Shown here piece by piece: positions 1 to 5,118 of a stretch of DNA of 5,118 nucleotides (positions are counted from its first letter, which is position 1; every line of letters begins with the position of its first letter). The stretch spans positions 1 through 5,118 of the forward strand of contig SMXK01000205.1 in assembly GCA_004356265.1 (NCBI GenBank), given 5' to 3'. Position numbers and translations under genes: made by a program. The notes beneath the pieces are model-generated. The model did not search any database. It saw only the letters and a program-made list of their open reading frames with translations, and was not told where the DNA came from. The DNA is from Bacteroidota bacterium. Lineage in GTDB: Bacteria > Bacteroidota > Rhodothermia > Rhodothermales > UBA10348.

Positions 1-1427
1 AAGACGATGATGTGATGATGGCTTATATGGAAGGCGAAGAGCCTTCTCTTGAAGACATCAAGCGTTGTATTCGTAATGGTACACGCACTATGGACTTCTT
101 CCCCACGTACTGTGGCTCTGCGTTTAAGAATAAAGGCGTCCAGCGTTTGCTCGATGGTGTAATCGATTTCCTGCCAAGCCCACTTGACGTCCCACCGATG
201 GTGGGTGTTATTCCGAGGACAGATCAGGTAGTGACAAGAGAGGCGGACTTTGATGCTCCGTTCAGCGCGATCGCCTTCAAGATTATGACTGATCCGTATG
301 TGGGGAAACTGACATTCTTCCGTGTTTATTCGGGTCAGCTAAAAAAAGGCTCGCAGGTACTGAATGGGACGACGGAGCGGAAAGAAAGGATCGGTAGAAT
401 TCTTCTGATGCACGCCAACAGCCGTGAAGATGTTGAAATGGTCCGGGCAGGTGATATAGCAGCAGCCGTTGGACTGAAAGACGTGAAAACTGGTGATACA
501 CTTTGTCATCCTGATCATCCGGTTGTACTCGAGAAAATGGAATTTCCGGAACCGGTAATCAGAATCGCCATTGAGCCGAAAACCAAGGCCGACAGTGACA
601 AGTTGAGTGTCGGTTTGCAGAAACTGGCTGAAGAAGATCCTACGTTCAAGGTTTCTGTCGATGACGAAACCGGACAGACAATTATTGCCGGGATGGGAGA
701 GCTTCACCTGGAGATCATCGTTGATCGATTGAAACGCGAATTTAAAGTTGAAGCGAACGTCGGTCGTCCGCAGGTTGCGTATCGTGAAGCACTTCTGGAA
801 ACAGTTAACCTGAGATACCAGCACAAGAAGCAGAGCGGCGGTCGGGGGCAGTTCGCAGAGATATGGATCGAAATCGGCCCATCCGAGGATTCTGCCGGTT
901 TCGAATTTGTAGATGAAATCAAGGGAGGCTCGATTCCTCGCGAATACATTCCGTCAGTAGGCAAGGGTATTGAAAGTGCTATGTCGCAGGGCCCACTTGC
1001 TGGCTATCCGGTAGAAGGTATCAAAGCAAGATTGTACGACGGGAAATTCCACAATGTGGACTCCGATCAGCTGTCGTTTGAAATTGCGGGGCGGATGGCA
1101 TTCCGGGAAGCGTCACGAAAAGCCAAACCGGTCATTATGGAGCCGATCATGTCGGTCGAAGTGATTACACCCGAAGAATATATGGGTGATGTTATCGGTG
1201 ATTTGAACAGCCGTCGTGGTCGTATTGAGAGCATGGGTCAGCGCCAGGGGGTGCAGGTTATTAAAGCATTTGTGCCGTTGTCATCCATGTTCGGATATTC
1301 AACAGATATGAGGTCAATTACGCAGGGACGGGCAATCTATTCCATGCAGTTCGACCACTACGAAGAAGTACCTAAATCGGTGGCTGACGAGGTTATGTCT
1401 GCTGCCTCCGGCGCAGTAGAAGTTTAG
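1..1427 (+). CDS. fusA: Elongation factor G, C-terminal two thirds (5' end outside window)
   Basis: EF-G is the cytoplasmic GTPase that translocates tRNA and mRNA after peptide bond formation and, with RRF, splits ribosomes for recycling. The reading frame is already open at base 3 and runs for 474 visible codons to TAG at 1425–1427. EF-G is usually about 700 residues, so the GTP-binding P-loop and switch regions lie upstream. Counting from the GTG at 12, which is an internal codon and not a start, I see the end of the G domain (CGSAFKNKGVQ, 34–44), domain II (about 83–165), domain III with GMGELHLEI (227–235), domain IV with HKKQSGGRGQF (271–281) and LYDGKFHNVD (341–350), and domain V with GDLNSRRGRI (396–405) and MFGYSTDMRS (426–435). 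The histidine at the domain IV tip (347, matching E. coli His583) is kept. Nothing is broken. tuf follows after 54 bp, the usual str-operon order. Identification is secure; only the 5' end is missing. Confidence 0.98.
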   Translation, partial: DDDVMMAYMEGEEPSLEDIKRCIRNGTRTMDFFPTYCGSAFKNKGVQRLLDGVIDFLPSPLDVPPMVGVIPRTDQVVTREADFDAPFSAIAFKIMTDPYVGKLTFFRVYSGQLKKGSQVLNGTTERKERIGRILLMHANSREDVEMVRAGDIAAAVGLKDVKTGDTLCHPDHPVVLEKMEFPEPVIRIAIEPKTKADSDKLSVGLQKLAEEDPTFKVSVDDETGQTIIAGMGELHLEIIVDRLKREFKVEANVGRPQVAYREALLETVNLRYQHKKQSGGRGQFAEIWIEIGPSEDSAGFEFVDEIKGGSIPREYIPSVGKGIESAMSQGPLAGYPVEGIKARLYDGKFHNVDSDQLSFEIAGRMAFREASRKAKPVIMEPIMSVEVITPEEYMGDVIGDLNSRRGRIESMGQRQGVQVIKAFVPLSSMFGYSTDMRSITQGRAIYSMQFDHYEEVPKSVADEVMSAASGAVEV

Positions 1428-1481
1428 TCGGAATAAACATTTAACAGATTACATCTAAGCTAAAAGGACAAGCAAGGGACC
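1428..1481 (+). other. fusA–tuf spacer, no clear promoter or terminator
   Basis: At 54 bp this is the longest gap in the window and the most likely place for an internal tuf promoter or a processing site. I see A/T-rich sequence and purine-rich patches (AAAAGGA at 1462–1468, AAGGGA at 1474–1479) but no convincing -35/-10 pair, no Bacteroidota-type TTTG…TAnnTTTG arrangement at proper spacing, and no hairpin with a T tract. The simplest reading is that tuf is read through from fusA. EF-Tu is normally made in large excess over EF-G, so an unrecognised promoter here remains possible. Confidence 0.4.
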
Positions 1482-2672
1482 ATGGCTAAAGAGAGATTTG
1501 AACGCAATAAGCCTCACGTAAACGTAGGCACAATTGGTCACGTTGACCACGGAAAGACGACGTTGACGGCGGCGATAACGACCGTGCTTTGCAAGCGTGT
1601 ACCGGGCAATGAGATGCGTTCGTTTGATTCGATTGATAACGCTCCTGAGGAGCGCGAGCGTGGCATCACGATTGCAACGGCTCACGTGGAGTATGAAACA
1701 GAGGCGCGTCATTATGCGCACGTTGACTGCCCGGGCCATGCGGACTATGTCAAGAACATGGTAACAGGCGCGGCGCAGATGGACGGCGCGATTGTGGTGG
1801 TAGCCGCTACAGACGGCCCGATGCCGCAGACGCGCGAGCACATTTTGCTTGCCCGCCAGGTGGGTGTGCCCTTCATTGTTGTGTTTATGAACAAAGTGGA
1901 TCTGGTCGACGACGAGGAGCTTCTTGAGCTCGTCGAGATGGAGATCCGCGAGCTTCTCGACGTCTACGAATTTCCCGGGGACGATATTCCGGTGATCCAG
2001 GGCTCGGCTCTTGGTGCGCTGAATGGCGAAGCGGAGTGGGAAGACAAAATTATGGAATTGATGGACGCGGTTGACTCCTACATTCCGACTCCGGATCGCG
2101 ACCTTGAAAAGCCCTTCTTGATGCCGATCGAAGACGTATTTTCGATCACGGGCCGTGGTACGGTCACGACGGGACGCATCGAGCGCGGGGTGGTAAACGT
2201 GGGCGAGTCGGTTGAAATCATCGGTATGCAGGAAGAAAAACAGACGACGACGGTCACGGGTGTTGAGATGTTCAGGAAACTGCTCGATTCCGGTCAGGCG
2301 GGTGACAACGTGGGACTTCTGCTTCGCGGTGTGGACAAAGACGCGGTGGAGCGGGGCATGGTCGTCGTAAAACCAGGCTCGGTAAAGCCGCACAAGAATT
2401 TTGAATGCGAAGTCTACATTCTATCGAAAGACGAGGGAGGGCGTCACACGCCATTCTTCAAAGGATACCGTCCTCAGTTCTACTTCCGTACGACGGACGT
2501 AACGGGTGACATTGAACTTCCGGATGGAGTAGAGATGGTGATGCCGGGCGACAACACGCAGTTTAAAGTACAGCTTATTGTACCCATTGCGATGGAAACC
2601 GGGCTCCGCTTCGCAATTCGTGAAGGAGGCCGCACAGTTGGTGCTGGCGTCGTATCCAAAATAACGGACTAA
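1482..2672 (+). CDS. tuf: Elongation factor Tu
   Basis: EF-Tu is the GTPase that delivers aminoacyl-tRNA to the ribosomal A site. The ORF is 396 residues, close to the 394 of E. coli, and begins at ATG 1482 with MAKERFERNKPHVNVGTIGH. GTPase motifs are intact: P-loop GHVDHGKT (19–26), switch I RGIT with Thr63, DCPGH (82–86) carrying the catalytic His86, NKVD (137–140) and SAL (175–177). The barrel domains follow: domain II from about 205 with GRGTVTTGRIERG, and domain III from about 302 with YRPQFYFRTTDVTG. A small variation lies before switch I, where the residues after TTVL read CKRVPGNEMRSF. The upstream region has AAAAGGA at 1462–1468 (13 nt away) and AAGGGA at 1474–1479 (2 nt away), neither ideally spaced. 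Parts of the gene are richer in G+C than its neighbours. tuf sits between fusA and rpsJ, joining the str and S10 gene groups. Confidence 0.98.
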   Translation: MAKERFERNKPHVNVGTIGHVDHGKTTLTAAITTVLCKRVPGNEMRSFDSIDNAPEERERGITIATAHVEYETEARHYAHVDCPGHADYVKNMVTGAAQMDGAIVVVAATDGPMPQTREHILLARQVGVPFIVVFMNKVDLVDDEELLELVEMEIRELLDVYEFPGDDIPVIQGSALGALNGEAEWEDKIMELMDAVDSYIPTPDRDLEKPFLMPIEDVFSITGRGTVTTGRIERGVVNVGESVEIIGMQEEKQTTTVTGVEMFRKLLDSGQAGDNVGLLLRGVDKDAVERGMVVVKPGSVKPHKNFECEVYILSKDEGGRHTPFFKGYRPQFYFRTTDVTGDIELPDGVEMVMPGDNTQFKVQLIVPIAMETGLRFAIREGGRTVGAGVVSKITD

Positions 2673-2692
2673 CACGCTGAACGAGTAATTAT

Positions 2693-3001
2693 ATGGCCAG
2701 TCAGAAAATACGTATCAAGCTTAAATCGTTCGATCACATGTTGATTGACCGGAGCGCCGAAAAGATTATTAAAACCGTCAAGTCGACGGGGGCAGTTGTG
2801 AGTGGACCGATTCCGCTTCCAACCCGCAAAAGAATCTACACCGTGCTTAAAAGCCCACATGTCGATAAAAAGAGCCGCGACCAATTTGAAACGCGCAGCC
2901 ATAAACGATTGATCGATATTTTATCTACCAGCAGCAAGACGGTGGACGCGTTAATGAAGTTGGAGTTGCCCAGCGGCGTTGACGTCGAAATCAAGGTTTG
3001 A
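2693..3001 (+). CDS. rpsJ: 30S ribosomal protein S10 (NusE)
   Basis: S10 is a protein of the 30S head and, as NusE, pairs with NusB in antitermination of rRNA transcription. The ORF gives 102 residues against 103 in E. coli, from ATG 2693 to TGA 2999–3001. Family hallmarks are present: IRIKLKSFDH near the start (6–15), the conserved loop GPIPLPTR (38–45), SPHVDKKSRDQFE (54–66) followed by RSHKRLIDI (68–76), and a C-terminus ending LPSGVDVEIKV as seen in Bacteroidota and relatives. The start lies 20 bp after the tuf stop and no Shine-Dalgarno sequence is visible (the preceding bases are ACGAGTAATTAT). The protein looks complete and ordinary. What is unusual is its downstream neighbour: a lipoprotein gene begins 8 bp after the stop, where rplC is expected. 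Confidence 0.98.
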   Translation: MASQKIRIKLKSFDHMLIDRSAEKIIKTVKSTGAVVSGPIPLPTRKRIYTVLKSPHVDKKSRDQFETRSHKRLIDILSTSSKTVDALMKLELPSGVDVEIKV

Positions 3002-3009
3002 TTGAGTTG

Positions 3010-3480
3010 ATGAACCGATTCCTCTCATATATCATCATTGCCTTTTTAGGGTTGTCAGTTGGTGCTTGCGACTCCAACGATGGCGACGAGAACTCGGCGA
3101 CCGATCAGTTTGTCGGTTCATGGGTCCTCACCGCAGCGGTGGATGATAAGGGTGATCAGTTTGATATGATCCAGATGTCATTTGACGAGGTTTTGCTTGT
3201 ACTCAGAACGACGGGTTCCGCATCGGTGATCGGAACCGCGGTTTCTGGAGGAGACGATGTTTCGGTTGACGGAACATATACGGTTTCCGAATCGGCTGAG
3301 ACGTTGACTCTGGTGACCGTTATCTCAGGTATAGGGGAAGTTCCTTTGCTGCTGGCTTATGACTTCGACGGTGGCAATGCCGTAGACCTCACGGCAGACG
3401 GCAGTACTACTTTCGCGCTGAATGTACTTCTGAATACGAGCCTCGTGGGCTCGGTCCGAATGTCGTTCAAGCGCAAATAA
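3010..3480 (+). CDS. Small acidic lipoprotein, lipocalin-like, inserted in the S10 operon
   Basis: I do not recognise a named family member. From ATG 3010 the product is 156 residues. It opens with a lipoprotein signal: Met-Asn-Arg, a hydrophobic stretch (4–19), and the lipobox Val-Gly-Ala-Cys with Cys20, the only cysteine. The mature part starts with an acidic linker (DSNDGDEN, 21–28), then FVGSW (34–38), a run of alternating hydrophobic and polar residues suggesting beta strands, and a basic end MSFKRK. A Gly-x-Trp start, a beta-rich body of about 120 residues and such an ending resemble lipocalin-like lipoproteins of Bacteroidota and relatives; this is inferred from pattern only. By my count the mature chain has 21 Asp/Glu and 6 Lys/Arg, unlike a ribosomal protein. 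It should be lipidated and envelope-anchored. TTG codons at 2998 and 3007 could add up to four residues, but ATG fits the signal peptide best. It lies 8 bp after rpsJ and 17 bp before rplC, probably cotranscribed. G+C looks like that of the neighbours. Function is unknown. Confidence 0.85.
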   Translation: MNRFLSYIIIAFLGLSVGACDSNDGDENSATDQFVGSWVLTAAVDDKGDQFDMIQMSFDEVLLVLRTTGSASVIGTAVSGGDDVSVDGTYTVSESAETLTLVTVISGIGEVPLLLAYDFDGGNAVDLTADGSTTFALNVLLNTSLVGSVRMSFKRK

Positions 3481-3497
3481 ATTTGAAACAGATAGCC

Positions 3498-4130
3498 ATG
3501 AGCAACGGAATAATTGGAATTAAGCTTGGTATGACGGCGGTGTTCAGCGAGGACGGCAGGCAGTTCAGCTGTACGGCTGTTCGTGTAGACCCGAATATTG
3601 TCACCCAGGTAAAAACGGTGGAAACAGACGGATACGCCTCTGTCCAGCTTGGTGTGGGTGAGCGCAAGGTTAAGCATACGACGAAAGCGATGATGGGCCA
3701 CTTCGAAGCTGCCGGAACGACGCCGAAAAAGGTACTTCGTGAGTTCACTGTTGCCGAAGACGCTGAAATTTCAGTTGGCGACGAAATCAACATCACTGAT
3801 CTGTTCGAGGAAGGGCAGAAAATCGATGTGTCCGGTATTTCTATAGGAAAAGGATTCCAAGGCGTAGTTAAGCGCCACGGGTTTGCCGGTGTGGGTGATG
3901 CTACACACGGTCAGCATAATCGGCAGCGCGCCCCGGGATCTATCGGAGCATCCTCATGGCCTTCACGCGTGTTTAAAGGAATGCGCATGGGCGGCAGAAT
4001 GGGCGGTGACAGAGTTACGGTAAAGAATTTAACTGTTGTTCGGATTCTTGAGGACCAGAATTTGATTCTCGTAGAAGGAGCTGTACCGGGACCGACTAAC
4101 GGCACGGTTGAGTTACGAAAGAAAAAGTAG
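3498..4130 (+). CDS. rplC: 50S ribosomal protein L3
   Basis: L3 is an early-assembly 50S protein that binds 23S rRNA near its 3' end and reaches toward the peptidyl transferase centre. From ATG 3498 the product is 210 residues (E. coli 209), beginning MSNGIIGIKLGMTAVF, the usual L3 start. A TTG at 3483 would add five residues not expected in the family, so I reject it. The signature region is clear: GKGFQGVVKRHGFAG (117–131), THGQHNRQRAPGSIG (136–150) and RVFKGMRMGGRMGG (157–170). The residue after SIG is Ala151; in E. coli this region holds Gln150, which PrmB methylates, so that modification site seems absent. The chain ends in Lys-Lys-Lys. No Shine-Dalgarno sequence is visible in the 17-bp gap after the lipoprotein gene. 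Normally rplC follows rpsJ directly. Confidence 0.98.
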   Translation: MSNGIIGIKLGMTAVFSEDGRQFSCTAVRVDPNIVTQVKTVETDGYASVQLGVGERKVKHTTKAMMGHFEAAGTTPKKVLREFTVAEDAEISVGDEINITDLFEEGQKIDVSGISIGKGFQGVVKRHGFAGVGDATHGQHNRQRAPGSIGASSWPSRVFKGMRMGGRMGGDRVTVKNLTVVRILEDQNLILVEGAVPGPTNGTVELRKKK

Positions 4131-4140
4131 GCGTAGCCTA
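4128..4140 (+). promoter_or_regulatory. Short perfect hairpin over the rplC stop codon, before rplD
   Basis: TAGGC (4128–4132) and GCCTA (4136–4140) are exact reverse complements separated by GTA. The first three bases of the stem are the rplC stop codon, and the second arm ends 4 nt before the rplD ATG. There is no T tract, so it is not a factor-independent terminator. A ribosome finishing rplC would open it, which would suit translational coupling of rplD to rplC. A 5-bp stem with a 3-nt loop is only marginally stable and may be chance. Confidence 0.35.
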
Positions 4141-4144
4141 AAAC

Positions 4145-4783
4145 ATGAAAGTATCTATCTATCAGCAGGACGGTACCGACAGCGGAAAGTCGGTCACACT
4201 GGACAAAACGGTGTTTGAAATTGAGCCTAACGATCACGCGATCTGGCTTGATGTTCGCCGTATCCAGGGTAATGCCCGACAAGGCACTCACAAGACCAAA
4301 GAACGTGGCGAAGTTAACAGAAGCACGAGGAAATTGTACCGGCAGAAAGGGACCGGACACGCTCGCGCTGGTAGTGCCAAGTCTCCTGTTCGTCGAAGTG
4401 GTGGTACAATATTCGGACCACGACCTCACAAATACCACATCAAGGTGAATCGAAAGACTCAGCTTGTAGCTCGTCGATCCGCTTGGACGTATAAGGCGCA
4501 GAATAAAGCTCTTCGCGTTATCGAAGACTTTTCAATGGATGCTCCTGACACACAACAGCTGAAAACACTTCTTCAGTCGATCGATGTCGGCGACAAGCAT
4601 GTGCTTCTTCTTACGGGAGAACACTCACCCGCTGTTAATCTTTCGAGTCGGAACCTACCAAAACTGAAGGTCCTGAACGTCTCGGACGCTTCAACGCTCG
4701 ATGTAATGAAAGCGCATTGTGTTGTCTTCCAGAAAACAGCATTAAAATCTATCAGTACTCAGCTGGGCACAAAAAAGAAGTAA
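4145..4783 (+). CDS. rplD: 50S ribosomal protein L4
   Basis: L4 binds 23S rRNA early in 50S assembly, and its long loop helps line the peptide exit tunnel. In E. coli it also represses its own S10 operon; nothing in this window shows that here. The product is 212 residues (E. coli 201), from ATG 4145, 14 bp after rplC. The conserved tunnel loop is clear: THKTKERGEVNRSTRK (48–63), YRQKGTGHARAGS (65–77), then SPVRRSGGTIFGP (80–92). The C-terminal half has the usual alternating fold with KHVLLLTG (151–158) and LKVLNVSDAST (174–184). The N-terminal segment before the loop carries DSGKSVTLD (12–20), a normal L4 feature. The chain ends in Lys-Lys-Lys, encoded through an A-rich slippery sequence (see 4771–4796). 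No Shine-Dalgarno sequence is seen; a small hairpin sits just upstream. Confidence 0.98.
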   Translation: MKVSIYQQDGTDSGKSVTLDKTVFEIEPNDHAIWLDVRRIQGNARQGTHKTKERGEVNRSTRKLYRQKGTGHARAGSAKSPVRRSGGTIFGPRPHKYHIKVNRKTQLVARRSAWTYKAQNKALRVIEDFSMDAPDTQQLKTLLQSIDVGDKHVLLLTGEHSPAVNLSSRNLPKLKVLNVSDASTLDVMKAHCVVFQKTALKSISTQLGTKKK

Positions 4784-4796
4784 GGGAAGAAATTCC
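4771..4796 (+). other. Possible -1 slippery site with downstream mini-hairpin at the rplD 3' end
   Basis: The heptamer A AAA AAG (4771–4777) lies in the phase needed for tandem -1 slippage, the same heptamer as in E. coli dnaX. The L4 stop codon is at 4781–4783. Seven nucleotides after the heptamer, GGAA (4785–4788) and TTCC (4793–4796) can pair around a GAAA loop of GNRA type. Slipping would replace the final Lys and the stop with 11 new codons, ending at TAG 4810–4812 just before rplW. The stem is only 4 bp and lysine-rich ends are common in ribosomal proteins, so this may well be chance. Confidence 0.2.
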
Positions 4797-4816
4797 GGAC
4801 CTGAATAAATAGAGCG

Positions 4817-5116
4817 ATGAGCACAAATATACTTGTAAAGCCGCTGGTTACTGAGAAGTTAACAGCACAGATGGAAGAAGGGCATTTTGCCTTTGAGGTT
4901 CGCCAGACGGCTAATAAGATCGAAATTCGTAAGGCGATCGAATCGCGATACCCTGGCGTACAAATAAAGGAAGTGCGCACCATGATTGTACGCGGAAAAA
5001 GGCGATCGCAATTTACTAAGAAAGGTAAGGTGCAAGGCAGGACAGCATCCTATAAGAAGGCGCTGATTACGCTCAAACCGGGCAGCGAGCAGATTGATTT
5101 CTTCGAAGAAATTTAG
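4817..5116 (+). CDS. rplW: 50S ribosomal protein L23
   Basis: L23 sits at the exit of the 50S peptide tunnel, where trigger factor and the signal recognition particle dock. The ORF gives 99 residues (E. coli 100), from ATG 4817 to TAG 5114–5116, and is complete in the window. Family marks are LVKPLVTEKLT (6–16), the strand with FAFEV (24–28), TANKIEIRKAIE (31–42), VRTMIVRGKRR (53–63), and the C-terminal SYKKALITLKPG (78–89) followed by IDFFEEI. The 33-bp gap after rplD holds A-rich sequence and a weak AGAG at 4811–4814 before the ATG. In the standard order rplB would follow; only two bases remain after the stop. Confidence 0.98.
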   Translation: MSTNILVKPLVTEKLTAQMEEGHFAFEVRQTANKIEIRKAIESRYPGVQIKEVRTMIVRGKRRSQFTKKGKVQGRTASYKKALITLKPGSEQIDFFEEI

Positions 5117-5118
5117 AG

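Noticed and set aside
341..347. A7 run in fusA as a slippery site or frameshift
   Set aside because: The frame stays open with conserved domain II sequence on both sides, and a -1 slip soon meets a TAG; nothing suggests programmed use.
339..824. 161-codon minus-strand frame opposite fusA
   Set aside because: It is fully contained in conserved EF-G coding sequence and its translation looks like no protein family; judged a shadow frame.
1455..2393. 312-codon open frame on the minus strand opposite tuf
   Set aside because: It lies almost wholly inside the certain tuf gene, its translation is rich in Arg and His with no recognisable domain, and long antisense frames are a usual by-product of strongly biased codon use.
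3483..3497. Upstream TTG start for rplC
   Set aside because: It would add five residues (with Lys-Gln-Ile-Ala) not expected in L3; ATG 3498 gives the usual N-terminus and length.
2996..3497. Insertion-element or recombination scars around the lipoprotein gene
   Set aside because: I compared both borders and found only trivial matches such as TTTGA; there are no inverted repeats, target duplications or transposase fragments.
3481..3497. Terminator between the lipoprotein gene and rplC
   Set aside because: The 17-bp spacer contains no hairpin or T tract, so read-through into rplC is expected.
3357..3796. Minus-strand frames spanning the lipoprotein–rplC junction
   Set aside because: They overlap the certain rplC start and have no domain-like content; the plus-strand lipoprotein with its signal peptide explains the region better.
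4121..4140. G AAA AAG heptamer at the rplC end as a second -1 slip site
   Set aside because: The following hairpin begins immediately without the 5–9 nt spacer normally needed, and the -1 frame stops within a few codons.

Overview
This window is a segment of the fused str–S10 ribosomal protein locus of a bacterium. All genes are on the + strand, in the order fusA (3' two thirds only), tuf, rpsJ, an unnamed small lipoprotein gene, rplC, rplD, rplW. Except for the lipoprotein, these are core translation genes: the two GTPase elongation factors EF-G and EF-Tu, the 30S protein S10 and the 50S proteins L3, L4 and L23. The protein sequences look most like the Bacteroidota/Rhodothermota/Balneolota/Chlorobiota side of the tree (for example the EF-Tu N-terminus, the S10 C-terminus ending LPSGVDVEIKV, and the absence of clear Shine-Dalgarno sequences). 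This placement is inference from recognition, not from a search. Placement of tuf between fusA and rpsJ argues mildly against typical Bacteroides/Flavobacterium-type genomes, where I recall tuf lying elsewhere.

Layout: 1–1427 is the C-terminal part of EF-G, open at the left edge. 1428–1481 is the longest spacer, 54 bp. 1482–2672 is tuf and 2693–3001 is rpsJ. 3010–3480 is a 156-residue acidic lipoprotein with a lipocalin-like look, wedged between rpsJ and rplC. 3498–4130 is rplC, 4145–4783 is rplD and 4817–5116 is rplW. Spacers are 8–54 bp, no factor-independent terminator is visible, and no stretch over 300 bp lacks a gene. The whole window reads as one transcription unit.

The one clear departure from expectation is the lipoprotein gene. 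rpsJ–rplC is among the most conserved adjacent gene pairs in bacteria. Here it is split by a gene for an exported, strongly acidic envelope protein in the same orientation, 8 bp after rpsJ and 17 bp before rplC, with base composition similar to its neighbours. It is therefore probably transcribed with the ribosomal genes. Smaller points are a perfect hairpin over the rplC stop codon just before rplD, a dnaX-type slippery heptamer at the end of rplD, and a locally GC-rich tuf. I see no mobile element, CRISPR array, tRNA, rRNA or other previously undescribed multi-gene system.
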